Of a stretch of 38,022 bases of DNA, positions 1 through 8,218 are shown one piece after another (position 1 is the first letter of the stretch; every line of letters starts with the position of its first letter). Under the pieces are notes generated by a model, which saw only the letters and a program-made list of their open reading frames with translations, was not told where the DNA came from and did not search any database. This DNA comes from Gemmatimonas aurantiaca (lineage in GTDB: Bacteria > Gemmatimonadota > Gemmatimonadetes > Gemmatimonadales > Gemmatimonadaceae), in the NCBI RefSeq assembly GCF_037190085.1, contig NZ_JBBCJO010000016.1, positions 1 through 38,022 on the forward strand. Reading direction: 5' to 3'. A program made the translations under genes and the position numbers.

Positions 1-135
1 GGAGCTGGAACCACGGGAGCTGGAACCACGGGAGCTGGAACCACGGGAGCTGGAACCACGGGAGCTGGAACCACGGGAGCTGGAACCACGGGAGCTGGAA
101 CCACGGGAGCTGGAACCACGGGAGCTGGAACCACG
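1..135. repeat. 15-bp tandem repeat array (9 perfect copies)
   Basis: Nine uninterrupted identical copies of GGAGCTGGAACCACG fill positions 1-135. The array touches the window edge, so the true copy number may be larger. The unit is five codons long and open in every frame, but no start signal or gene is tied to it. It lies downstream of the minus-strand sugar kinase gene, so it is most likely an intergenic minisatellite in the 3' region of that operon. Perfect identity between copies suggests recent expansion or contraction. Confidence 0.95.
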
Positions 136-160
136 GTGAGACGGGTACCGTGTGGTTCCC

Positions 161-220
161 CGTTGGTCCAGCTCCCGTTTCTCCAGCTCCCGTTTCTCCA
201 GCTCCCGTCGTTCCAGCTCC
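161..220. repeat. Degenerate inverted copies of the 15-bp repeat
   Basis: Four consecutive 15-bp units (161-175, 176-190, 191-205, 206-220) each end in CCAGCTCC and resemble the reverse complement (CGTGGTTCCAGCTCC) of the array at 1-135. A partial inverted piece, TGTGGTTCCCC, is at 151-161. Unlike the perfect array these copies have diverged. The two arrays face each other across about 25 bp, so a transcript running off the kinase gene at 240 could fold into a long hairpin, which might end transcription. Confidence 0.85.
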
Positions 221-239
221 CGCTGTCACACCGCAGTAC

Positions 240-1190
240 CTAAGCCTCCACCCCCAACAGCCTCCTTGCCCGTCTGACCGCGCCTCGCGCCGCGTCCACG
301 TCCTCGGCGCGGATCATCGCGCCCGGAACGGCGCTCTTGAGGCGCTGCTCCAGACGCTTGCGCACGAGGGAGCCGCGGGAAAGCAGTCCGCCGGCGAAGG
401 CCACCGGGATGGCCGCGCGTTCGTCCTGGAAACACCGGCGGGCGAGCGTGCGGACGTGCAGGGCCAGCTCTTCCACACAGAAACTGATCAGCGCATTGGC
501 CCGCAGATCGCCGGCCGCGGCCACCTGTGCGACCACGGGCGCCAGCTTGGCGAACGTGCCCGGTGTGGCCGATGCGGCCCAGGGGATCAGATCATCGAGC
601 GCCTCGAGCTCGAGCGCCGTCAGTACGGCGCCGGTGAGCGCCGTGTCCGGCTCGCGGCCGTCCTGCGAGGCCGACACCACGCCCAGGGCGCGCTTCCCCA
701 GCCACGCCGCGCTGCCCTCGTCGCCCACGTAGGGACCCCAGCCGCCGCAGCGCTCCAGGCGGCCATCGGGGGCGCGCGAGAACGCCACCGAGCCCGTGCC
801 CGCGATGAGGAGCACACCGGCCGAGTCGCCGAACGCATCGTCCATCGCGATCGTGGCATCGGCCTGCACCGACACATCGTCGGCCACGCGGCGTTGCGCC
901 AACGCGGCCCAGAGCGCCTGGGCCGCACGTTCCTGGCCCGCACCCGCCACCCCCACCACACACACCGCCGGGCGGGTGTCGGGCCGCTCCGCCTTCGCCA
1001 GTGCCTCGGCGATCAGCGACTTGATGATGTCCGCGGCCACCGACTCCTGCACCGTCTGCAGGGCGCTTGCTGGCCCCTCCACGCGCGCGAGCACGGCGCC
1101 CGTGGCATCACACAGCAGCGCGCGCGTATGACTGCCACCGCCATCGACACCCACCACCAGCGGGGTCGGGTCCAGTGGACCAGCACTCAT
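240..1190 (-). CDS. BadF/BadG/BcrA/BcrD-family ATPase, probable N-acetylhexosamine kinase
   Basis: 316 aa in the actin-like ATPase fold family that includes eukaryotic GlcNAc kinase and bacterial MurNAc/GlcNAc kinases. An N-terminal phosphate-binding motif DGGGSHT lies at residues 16-22, a second motif AGTGS at 130-134, and the GGWGPYVGDEGS segment at 149-160 is typical of NAGK-like members; AGGLL near the C terminus fits the adenosine-binding region. The ATG at 1190 overlaps the upstream transporter stop (ATGA), so an earlier in-frame start at 1304 is rejected because it would lie deep inside the transporter gene. Translational coupling to the symporter, with an amino-sugar deaminase/deacetylase gene beyond it, suggests phosphorylation of an imported cell-wall amino sugar. 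The exact substrate (GlcNAc, MurNAc, glucosamine) cannot be read from sequence. Confidence 0.85.
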   Translation of the reverse strand: MSAGPLDPTPLVVGVDGGGSHTRALLCDATGAVLARVEGPASALQTVQESVAADIIKSLIAEALAKAERPDTRPAVCVVGVAGAGQERAAQALWAALAQRRVADDVSVQADATIAMDDAFGDSAGVLLIAGTGSVAFSRAPDGRLERCGGWGPYVGDEGSAAWLGKRALGVVSASQDGREPDTALTGAVLTALELEALDDLIPWAASATPGTFAKLAPVVAQVAAAGDLRANALISFCVEELALHVRTLARRCFQDERAAIPVAFAGGLLSRGSLVRKRLEQRLKSAVPGAMIRAEDVDAARGAVRRARRLLGVEA

Positions 1191-2722
1191 GAACGAATCC
1201 CCTGTGAAGCACGGTCGCCTGTCGTCGGCGCCGCATGGGTGAAGGACAAAAGCATCCCGGCAAGGAACGTGAGCGACGTGCCGATCAGCACGTACCACGG
1301 CCACGCGATCGACGCCACGCCACCGAGCGTCGGCTCCAAGCCCGGGAACGCCGCGATGAGCTGTTTCGCGAACACGATGAACGCCATGGCAAAGATACCC
1401 ACGCTCATGCCGAAGATCGCATCACGCTGGTTGGCGCGTGCCCAGAACAGACCGAGGAAGAACCCCCCGAGCAGACCGCCCTGCGTGAATGACGCGATGG
1501 ACAGCGCGATCACCACCACCGGCGTGCCCTGTTCCTTGAACAGCAGGGCGCCGAAGGTGAGCACCAGCCCCCAGCCCAGCGCGAACATCTTGCCCACCTT
1601 GAGCGTGCGCGGATCGTCCGGCGCGCGTCCCGTCAGCGGCAGATAGATGTCGTGGGTGGACGAGGCCGCGAGGGCGTTGATCGCTCCCGAATGGGTGCTC
1701 ATCGTCGCCGCCACGATGGCCGCCACGATCAACCCGATCAGACCGTGGGGCATCTGCTCGATGATGTACGTGGGGAAGATCGCATCGGCCGATGCAAACG
1801 GACGTCCGTCGTACAACACCCAGAGTCCGAGCCCCACGAACAGGAACAACGCCATCTGCGCGAACACCGCGAACCCGCTGCCGATGATCGCCACCTGTGC
1901 GTCGCGCAGTGAACGGCTCGACAGGAGACGCTGCACGATGAGCTGGTCGGCGCCGTGGGACGCCATCGCCAGGAAGCCGCCACCGATGAGACCCGCGAAC
2001 ATCGTGTGTGGACGATCGAAACCCGTGTACCAGTCGATCACCTGCAGCTTGCCCGCGTCGCCCGCCCGCGCGACGATGGTGCTCCAGCCGCCGTCCACCG
2101 CCTGGCCGATCAGCACGATGGCCGACAGACCGCCCAGCAGGTAGATGCTCGCTTGCAGCAGCTCGGTCCACACCACCGCCTTCATGCCGCCGCGATACGT
2201 GTAGATCACCGTGAGCAGTCCCAGCACGAGAATGGCCGTGGGCATCGCATACTGCTTGGGCAGAGCCGGCCCGATGATCAGCGCCACCGGAATCGCCGTC
2301 GCGAACACGCGCACCGCATCGGCCATCGCCCGCGTGACCATGAAGACGATGCTGGTGAAACGGCGGGCGCCGAGTCCGAACCGCGTTTCCAGCAACGCGT
2401 AGGCCGTCACCAGGTTGCCTTCGAAGTATCGCGGCAGCAGCGTGCGGGCCACCACGATGCGGCCGAGGATGTAACCGGCCACCACCTCGAGAAATCCGAG
2501 ATTGCCGATGTAGGCCAGTCCGGGAATGCTGATGAACGTCAGCGCCGATGTTTCGCTGGCCACGATCGAGAACAGCACGGCCCACCACGGGATCGCGCGT
2601 TCCGCCACGAAGTAGTCCGTTGCCGAACGCTGTTCTCGGCCGATCCAGAGACCCAGTGCGGTCGTGCCGCTCAGATACACCAGCAGCACGAACAGATCGA
2701 GAAGATCGAAGCGCCCCGTCAT
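1187..2722 (-). CDS. Sodium:solute symporter (SSS family)
   Basis: 511 aa integral membrane protein with about 13 hydrophobic segments. The N-terminal part has features of the SSS family: a first helix, then the polar ATDYFVAER loop, the WWAVLFSIVASETSALTFISIPG stretch that forms the broken first core helix, and a later segment with STHSGAINALAASSTHDIY around the sodium-site helix. Such proteins couple Na+ entry to uptake of sugars, sialic acid, amino acids or similar solutes at the inner membrane. ATG 2722 is chosen because it precedes the first helix closely; an ATG at 2764 would add 14 residues. The gene lies 78 bp after the nagB-like gene and overlaps the kinase gene by 4 bp, so an amino sugar is the likely substrate, by inference only. 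Confidence 0.9.
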   Translation of the reverse strand: MTGRFDLLDLFVLLVYLSGTTALGLWIGREQRSATDYFVAERAIPWWAVLFSIVASETSALTFISIPGLAYIGNLGFLEVVAGYILGRIVVARTLLPRYFEGNLVTAYALLETRFGLGARRFTSIVFMVTRAMADAVRVFATAIPVALIIGPALPKQYAMPTAILVLGLLTVIYTYRGGMKAVVWTELLQASIYLLGGLSAIVLIGQAVDGGWSTIVARAGDAGKLQVIDWYTGFDRPHTMFAGLIGGGFLAMASHGADQLIVQRLLSSRSLRDAQVAIIGSGFAVFAQMALFLFVGLGLWVLYDGRPFASADAIFPTYIIEQMPHGLIGLIVAAIVAATMSTHSGAINALAASSTHDIYLPLTGRAPDDPRTLKVGKMFALGWGLVLTFGALLFKEQGTPVVVIALSIASFTQGGLLGGFFLGLFWARANQRDAIFGMSVGIFAMAFIVFAKQLIAAFPGLEPTLGGVASIAWPWYVLIGTSLTFLAGMLLSFTHAAPTTGDRASQGIRS

Positions 2723-2800
2723 GCTCCGCGCACCCGCGTCACGGCGGTGCGGCCACGACGGCAATTCCGATCACGATCACGAATGCCGGTACGAATGCGA

Positions 2801-4765
2801 TCACACGATGACATACGCCTCCATCGCGAAGTATTCCGCGAGTCCGAGTTCGTCGAGAATGGTGGCCGTGCCTTTGTTGCGCTGCTCCACGCGCTGCCAG
2901 AACTCACGTTCATCCTGACCGGGGAAGGGCGCCGAATCCTTCTGCGACTGATGCTTGAAGATGGCCTGGATCTTGAGCGTCAGCTCTTCCTGCGACAGCG
3001 GGACCAGCACCGTGGCTTCGGTGATCGGCCACTCCTGCCAGGCGCCACGGTACAGCCACACTTCCGGACGCGATGCCGCCGCGCTGCCCTCGTACACTTC
3101 CTCCAGCGCACGGTCGATGGCTTCCTTGCACATGCGATGCGTGCCGTGCGGATCGGACAGGTCGCCGGCCACGAACACGAGATCGGGCTGCAATTCGCGC
3201 AGCAGATCGGCCACGATGGCCACGTCGGCCGGACCGATCGGATCCTTGCGCACCTTGCCCGTCTGATAGAAGGGCAGGTTGAGGAAGCGCGCGTTGGCTT
3301 TGCTCAACCCCATCACTTCGATGCCGCTCACCGCCTCGGATTCACGGATGATGCGCTTGATGTCCTGCACTTCGGGGATGTCCATTTCACCCGGCTGCTT
3401 GCGCGAGAGGAACCCGTGCACGGTCTCCGCCAGTGGACGCACTCCTTCCCCCGCCGCGTGCAGGCCCTCGTCGCCGATGCGCTCGAGGAAGTCCATGTAG
3501 CGGCGCACATCGTGATCGAACACGGCGATGTTGCCGCTCGTCATGTAGGCCACCGTCATGTCGTTGCCGTTCTCCACGAACTTGCGGAGAATGCCACCCA
3601 TCGAGATGACGTCGTCGTCGGGGTGCGGCGAGAAACAGATCGCCTTGAGGCCACGCGGCAGTTTGCTCTTGCCGCGGATCTTGGCGCCGAGGATGTTGAA
3701 CACCAACCCGTTCACCGCGCCCGGTGAACCATGCAGCGCCACCAGCGAGGCCAGATTGTTCTCGGTGTAGTCGTGCTGCGCGAGCTTGAGGATCGCCTTG
3801 CGCGAACGCGCCGCGAGCCAGGTGACCGCGCGCACGGCCAGGGCTTCGTCCCATACCACTTCGTCCACGAGCCACGGGGTGGCCACGCGTGTGAGATCGG
3901 CCGACGCGGCCTCGTCCACGTAGAACGTGGTGTTGCCATGCCGCTGGAGGAACGTGGCGGCCACGGCGCGATCGATCTCGCCTTCCACCGCACGCTTCAC
4001 CACGCGGGCCTTGTGTTCGCCGGTGGCGAGGATCGCGATCTCACGCGCCGCCAGAATCGTGGCGATACCCATGGTGATCGCTTCGCGCGGCACATTGTCT
4101 TCGCCGAAGAAATCGGCTGCCGCATCGCGGCGCGTGATGGAATCGAGATGCACCAGACGCGTGCGGCTCGTTTCACCGGAGCCCGGCTCGTTGAAGCCGA
4201 TGTGGCCCGTCTTGCCGATGCCGAGCAACTGGAAGTCGATACCGCCGGCCGCCGCGATCGCCGCCTCGTAGGCCGCGCAGGCCGCGTCCACCTCACCTCG
4301 CGGCAGGGCGCCGTCGGGAATGTGCACATTCGCCGGATCGATGTTCACATGCGAGAACAGATTCTCCCACATGAAGCGATGATACGAATGAATGCTGTCC
4401 GCGCGCATGGGATAGTACTCGTCCAGATTGAACGAGATCATGTGCGCGAAACTCAGCCCCTCTTCGCGATGCAGGCGGATGAGTTCCCGGTAGACGCCGA
4501 TCGGCGTCGAGCCGGTGGCAAGACCGAGAACGATCGGACGGCCCTCGGCCTCCCGTTCACGCATCAGCGATGCGATGCGACCCGCGACCAGTCGGGCCAG
4601 TTCCTGCGTCTCGACGATGACCGTCGGGATACGCTCGCGGGTCGTGCCGGTGACACCGGCATGAAGGAAGGGAGAGCCACTGACGCGCGCAGGCCCGCCA
4701 CTCGTGGGGAGTGCGCGGGCCTGGGAGCCGTCAGAGGCCGCCGGTGTGCCGGAAGCCAGAGACAT
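2801..4765 (-). CDS. nagB: Glucosamine-6-phosphate deaminase fused to PIG-L/LmbE-type deacetylase domain
   Basis: 654 aa. Residues about 42-320 form a NagB domain: LGLATGSTP (80-88) binds sugar phosphate, SFNLDEY (111-117) carries the catalytic Asp, and GKTGHIGFNEP (184-194) carries the catalytic His. Residues about 372-654 form a PIG-L/LmbE zinc deacetylase domain with the metal motif HPDDD (381-385) and a later DPHGTH (538-543). This long architecture matches NagB-like proteins of Bacteroidota such as BT_0258; ordinary NagB is about 266 aa. NagB turns glucosamine-6-P into fructose-6-P and ammonia. The fused domain could remove the N-acetyl group first, making one protein replace NagA plus NagB; that is inference. 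The first 40 residues are low complexity and no good ribosome site precedes ATG 4765, so the start is uncertain. Confidence 0.9.
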   Translation of the reverse strand: MSLASGTPAASDGSQARALPTSGGPARVSGSPFLHAGVTGTTRERIPTVIVETQELARLVAGRIASLMREREAEGRPIVLGLATGSTPIGVYRELIRLHREEGLSFAHMISFNLDEYYPMRADSIHSYHRFMWENLFSHVNIDPANVHIPDGALPRGEVDAACAAYEAAIAAAGGIDFQLLGIGKTGHIGFNEPGSGETSRTRLVHLDSITRRDAAADFFGEDNVPREAITMGIATILAAREIAILATGEHKARVVKRAVEGEIDRAVAATFLQRHGNTTFYVDEAASADLTRVATPWLVDEVVWDEALAVRAVTWLAARSRKAILKLAQHDYTENNLASLVALHGSPGAVNGLVFNILGAKIRGKSKLPRGLKAICFSPHPDDDVISMGGILRKFVENGNDMTVAYMTSGNIAVFDHDVRRYMDFLERIGDEGLHAAGEGVRPLAETVHGFLSRKQPGEMDIPEVQDIKRIIRESEAVSGIEVMGLSKANARFLNLPFYQTGKVRKDPIGPADVAIVADLLRELQPDLVFVAGDLSDPHGTHRMCKEAIDRALEEVYEGSAAASRPEVWLYRGAWQEWPITEATVLVPLSQEELTLKIQAIFKHQSQKDSAPFPGQDEREFWQRVEQRNKGTATILDELGLAEYFAMEAYVIV

Positions 4766-4823
4766 AGAGCGGTTCGGTGAAAGGGCGGGCGCCGACTGGA
4801 GCGCCAGCCGGACCCTCAGAGAA

Positions 4824-5180
4824 TCACGCCGAGAACGAGCTGCCGCAACCGCAGCCGCCCGTGGTGTTGGGATTCTTGAAAGTAAAACCTGAACCCTGCA
4901 TGGACGAGACGTAGTCGATCGTCGTACCACTGAGGTACTGCGCCGAGAACGGGTCCACGAAGATCTTGATGCCTTCGACTTCGACCGAGATGTCGTCATC
5001 GGCCTGCTGGTCCTCGATCACGAGGCCGTACTTGAAGCCGCTGCACCCACCGGGCATCACGGAGACACGAAGGCCGCCCTTCTCGGCGGTGACGCCTTCG
5101 GCTTCCATGAACTTCCGGACCTCACCCGCAGCGACGGGGGTGAGAACCACCATGACATCCGGCTGCTGCATCGTGCTCAT
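4824..5180 (-). CDS. A-type iron-sulfur carrier protein (IscA/ErpA/SufA family)
   Basis: 118 aa. The three conserved cysteines of A-type carriers are present: Cys46 in GGCSGFKYG and Cys110/Cys112 in GGCGCGSSF, which hold the Fe-S cluster handed to apo-enzymes. The length is normal for the family. ATG 5180 is preceded by a clear GGAGGA about 6 nt upstream, one of the best ribosome sites in the window. No isc or suf scaffold or desulfurase gene is nearby. The nagB-like gene starts only 58 bp after its stop on the same strand, so they may share a transcript. Which subfamily it belongs to (IscA, ErpA, SufA) is not decided here. Confidence 0.93.
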   Translation of the reverse strand: MSTMQQPDVMVVLTPVAAGEVRKFMEAEGVTAEKGGLRVSVMPGGCSGFKYGLVIEDQQADDDISVEVEGIKIFVDPFSAQYLSGTTIDYVSSMQGSGFTFKNPNTTGGCGCGSSFSA

Positions 5181-5286
5181 CGTTGTCCTCCGAAACGGCC
5201 GGCGCACACCCGGCCAGATGGACCGCATGACTGGGGTCCGTCGCATCCGCGAGCGATCCCCGGCCATGTCATGTCTTGCTACTGAG

Positions 5287-5316
5287 AAAATAGTGAGTGT
5301 AACACTCCCCTTGCAA
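5287..5316 (-). promoter_or_regulatory. Candidate sigma-70 promoter with palindrome in the spacer, upstream of the Fe-S carrier
   Basis: On the minus strand TTGCAA (5316-5311) is followed after 18 bp by TATTTT (5292-5287), about 107 nt before the ATG at 5180. This is a local AT-rich patch in a very GC-rich region. The spacer holds GAGTGTAACACTC (5295-5307), 6-bp arms around one base, where a repressor could block the polymerase. Promoter strength and operator function are inferred. Confidence 0.5.
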
Positions 5317-5410
5317 GAAACCCGGCACCCTGTCAACGGGTTCCCCCGTGGGTTCCGTTGAATCCCACCGGCTTCCGCGCCCGCCGTCCCTATACCCCGT
5401 AGCGGGGGGC

Positions 5411-6631
5411 TCAGCGTCCCGCGCCGTGCGCCGCGGTCATGGCGTCCATCACGGCGTCCGCGAGATCCTGACGCACCTTGCCGATCTTCGGGTTCTGTCG
5501 CGTCGGGTTCACCCGGTTGGTCAGCAGAATGACGAACAGGTTCTGCCCCGGGTCCATCCAGATCGAGGTCCCGGTGAAACCCGTATGGCCGAAGGCTGAC
5601 GGAGACAGGCGCTTGCCGGCCGAGTTGGTGCCGTTGGGCGTTTCCCATCCGAGCGCACGATGCGACAGCGCCGGATTCTGCACCCGGGTGAACATGGCGA
5701 CGGTGGCGGAGTCGAAGATGCGGACCTTGCCAAGCTTCCCGAATCCCAGGTACATGCGCGCGAACTTCGTGAGATCCCGCGCCGACGAGAAGAGACCCGC
5801 ATGGCCGACCACGCCGCCCATGCGATAGGCGTTCTCGTCGTGCACTTCACCGCGCACCTTCCGGCCGCGCCAGGGATCCTGTTCCGTGGGCGCGATGCGT
5901 GGCAGCCAGGACGCCGGCGGCAGGTAGCGCGTGTCCTTCATCCCCAGTGGCCCGAAGATGTGGTGCTGATCGTACTGATCGAGCGCTTCGCCGCTCACAC
6001 GCGCCACCAGGCGGCCCAGCAGGATGAAGCCGATATCCGAGTAGGTGTACCGCACCCCCGGCACGGTATCAGGCGAGGTGGCGAAGAGTTGCTGGAACGC
6101 CTCCTCGGCCGTGTTCGCCTCCTTGTAGAACAACCGGCCCGCCTGCAGCCCCGAATTGTGCGAGAGCAGATTGCGCACCGTGATGCGGGAGGCGCCCGGC
6201 GCCGTCCACTCGGGGAGATACCGCACCACCGGGGAGTCGAGCACCACGCGCCCGCTGCCCACCAGTTGCAGCATGGCGCTCGTGGTGCCGATGACCTTGG
6301 TGAGCGAGGCCATGTCCCATACGGTCGAATTGCTGGGGCGGGTGTCGTCCAGCTCGTCGAGACGCCCGGCGCCGTATTCGGCGATCACGCCCTCCCGCGT
6401 GCCCACGACCGCATAGGCTCCGGGAAACGCCCCGTCGGCCACGGCCCGGTCGATGACCGCGTGCATGCTGTCCGCCACGGCCCGCGACACCGCGGCGGGC
6501 ACCGCCGCCACGGGGGAGATCGGCTTGCCTGCTCCGGTACCGGCGCGTGCGCATGCGCCGCCCCACACGGCTCCCGATACTGCGAGCAACACCGCCGCCC
6601 GCTTGAGAAAGCCCGGTCGCGGTGCGTTCAT
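5411..6631 (-). CDS. Beta-lactamase-fold serine hydrolase, AmiE-like, exported
   Basis: 406 aa. It begins with a signal-peptide-like stretch (charged RPGFLKR, then a hydrophobic run) ending near Cys27, possibly a lipoprotein, though GGAC is a weak lipobox. The serine beta-lactamase/class C fold is shown by S109-L-T-K112 (nucleophile SxxK), Y197-S-D199 in the YxN position and GHTGFTGTS near the C terminus as the KTG equivalent. Family members include esterases, D-peptidases and the muramyl-L-alanine amidase AmiE (YbbE) of Bacillus subtilis. The divergent neighbour at 6773 is a NamZ/DUF1343 protein, and amiE and namZ are neighbours in the B. subtilis muropeptide-recycling operon, so a role in cell-wall fragment breakdown is favoured. 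ATG 6631 is chosen because it sits right before the signal peptide; ATG 6718 is possible. Confidence 0.8.
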   Translation of the reverse strand: MNAPRPGFLKRAAVLLAVSGAVWGGACARAGTGAGKPISPVAAVPAAVSRAVADSMHAVIDRAVADGAFPGAYAVVGTREGVIAEYGAGRLDELDDTRPSNSTVWDMASLTKVIGTTSAMLQLVGSGRVVLDSPVVRYLPEWTAPGASRITVRNLLSHNSGLQAGRLFYKEANTAEEAFQQLFATSPDTVPGVRYTYSDIGFILLGRLVARVSGEALDQYDQHHIFGPLGMKDTRYLPPASWLPRIAPTEQDPWRGRKVRGEVHDENAYRMGGVVGHAGLFSSARDLTKFARMYLGFGKLGKVRIFDSATVAMFTRVQNPALSHRALGWETPNGTNSAGKRLSPSAFGHTGFTGTSIWMDPGQNLFVILLTNRVNPTRQNPKIGKVRQDLADAVMDAMTAAHGAGR

Positions 6632-6772
6632 CAGGGTGGAGCGGGTATACCGAAGGAGGGGCCGGCGGATGGACCGGGAGCCCGAACGTTCGCCGGTGTG
6701 GGGATGCGGTCGGTTCATGTGTTGGCCAGGGTGGAGAAGGCGCGCGGGATGCGCCACGAACCTTCAGAGAGG

Positions 6773-8131
6773 ATGCGCGTGAAGGCGATCAAGACGCTGC
6801 TGCTGTCGGCGATACTGACCGGGATGACGTTGGGGGCGGGAGGGTGCGCCGGGCGGGGGCCGCAGGACAACGAACCGTTCCCCGATGATGGCGCGGGAAC
6901 GCCGGGGGCGATCCGCGGTCGCAACATCGATCGGCGGGTTCGTCCGGGGATCACCGTGCTGCTGGACGATAGCATCAAGCTCGTCGCCGGCAAGCGTGTC
7001 GCGCTCGTGACCAACCAGACGGGCATCGACGAGCAGGGGCGGCGCAGCATCGACCTGCTCTACACCGACAAGCGCGCCCAGCGGGCGGGGGTCCAACTCG
7101 TCAAACTCTTTGCGCCGGAGCATGGGGCCAGGGGCACCGAGGACCGTGAACACCTCGCCGATGACCGGGACGACCGGACCGGCCTGCCGATCTATTCGCT
7201 CTATCAGCAGACCACCGTCGGCCCGCCGGACAGCCTGCTGCAGGATGTCGATGTCCTCGTGGTCGACCTGCAGGATATCGGCACGCGCACATGGACCTAC
7301 GTGGGCGTCATGCTGTACAGCATGCAGGCCGGTGAACGCCGCGGCATTCCGGTGGTCGTCCTCGATCGGCCCAATCCCCTCTCGGGAGCGATGGCGGAAG
7401 GTGCGCTGCTCGACTCCAGTCTGGCCAATGCGAACTACCCCACGCCCGGCGGCCGGACCAACGGGTTCGCGCTCTATCCGATGCCGCTCCGGCATGGCCT
7501 CACCATGGGCGAGATGGCGAAGCTGTTCCAGGCGCAGCTCAAGCTGGGAACACGACTCACCGTGGTGCCGGTGCGCAATCTCCACCGCGGCATGTGGTTC
7601 GACGATACGAAGCTGCCCTGGGTGCGGCCGTCACCGAACCTGCCCAACCTGACGTCGGCACTGCTCTATCCGGCACTGGTGCCGTTCGAGTCCAGCAACG
7701 TATCGGTGGGGCGGGGCACCAACGATCCTTTTCAGCGCTTCGGCGCGCCCTGGCTGCACGCCGACTCGGTGGCCCGGTTGCTCGACGACCTCTCGCTCAC
7801 CGGGGTGCGTTTCAAGGCCGAACGGTTCACCCCCAACAATCCCGGAGACCGGAAGTACGAAGGGCGGAGCATCCCCGGCATCCGCATCGAAGTGACCGAC
7901 CGGGAACGCGTACAGCCGGCCCGGGTGGGAGCGGCCGTGCTCTGGGCGCTGGGCCGGGTGCATCGTGATTCGCTGCAGATCGACGGGCCGGGATTCGATC
8001 TTCGCATGGGATCCGCCCGGGTGCGTGAGGCGTTGCTGGGTGGGGCCGATCCGGATGCGGTGCTGGATCGCGTCCTGCCAGCCGTGATCGCCTTCGAGAA
8101 AGACGCCAGACGCTTCTATCTCTACCGTTGA
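6773..8131 (+). CDS. namZ: DUF1343 family exo-beta-N-acetylmuramidase (NamZ-like), lipoprotein
   Basis: 452 aa. A signal peptide with lipobox GAGGC places the lipidated Cys at residue 25, so the protein is probably membrane-anchored outside the cytoplasm. Family features are ALVTNQTG (77-84), LFAPEHGARG (112-121), VVDLQDIGTRTWTY, the PNPLSG loop and SNVSVGRGT. NamZ (YbbC) of B. subtilis removes MurNAc from the non-reducing end of glycan chains. The divergent partner is an AmiE-like hydrolase, with a 141-bp shared upstream region. Starts compete: ATG 6773 lies directly against an AGAGAGG sequence, whereas GTG 6779 would have that sequence at ideal 6-nt spacing; ATG 6749 is also in frame. The family assignment is firm; the substrate is by homology. 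Confidence 0.88.
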   Translation: MRVKAIKTLLLSAILTGMTLGAGGCAGRGPQDNEPFPDDGAGTPGAIRGRNIDRRVRPGITVLLDDSIKLVAGKRVALVTNQTGIDEQGRRSIDLLYTDKRAQRAGVQLVKLFAPEHGARGTEDREHLADDRDDRTGLPIYSLYQQTTVGPPDSLLQDVDVLVVDLQDIGTRTWTYVGVMLYSMQAGERRGIPVVVLDRPNPLSGAMAEGALLDSSLANANYPTPGGRTNGFALYPMPLRHGLTMGEMAKLFQAQLKLGTRLTVVPVRNLHRGMWFDDTKLPWVRPSPNLPNLTSALLYPALVPFESSNVSVGRGTNDPFQRFGAPWLHADSVARLLDDLSLTGVRFKAERFTPNNPGDRKYEGRSIPGIRIEVTDRERVQPARVGAAVLWALGRVHRDSLQIDGPGFDLRMGSARVREALLGGADPDAVLDRVLPAVIAFEKDARRFYLYR

Positions 8132-8218
8132 CCTTCGGGGGCCTCTAGCTTTCCACGGCTGGATATGAGATCGACCCCGTTCGTCCCCGGGGTCGCCCCG
8201 TCAACGTCTTTCCCGTAG

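Noticed and set aside
1..135. CRISPR array
   Set aside because: The 15-bp units are contiguous with no spacers, and no cas gene is present.
150..1646. A 498-codon open frame on the plus strand
   Set aside because: It is antisense to the kinase and symporter genes, crosses both, and reads as Arg/His-rich nonsense.
1955..3727. A 590-codon open frame on the plus strand
   Set aside because: Antisense to the symporter and NagB fusion; no recognisable motif.
5395..5408. Terminator after the AmiE-like gene (CCCCG-TAG-CGGGG)
   Set aside because: Only 5 bp of stem and no U-tract; too weak to call.
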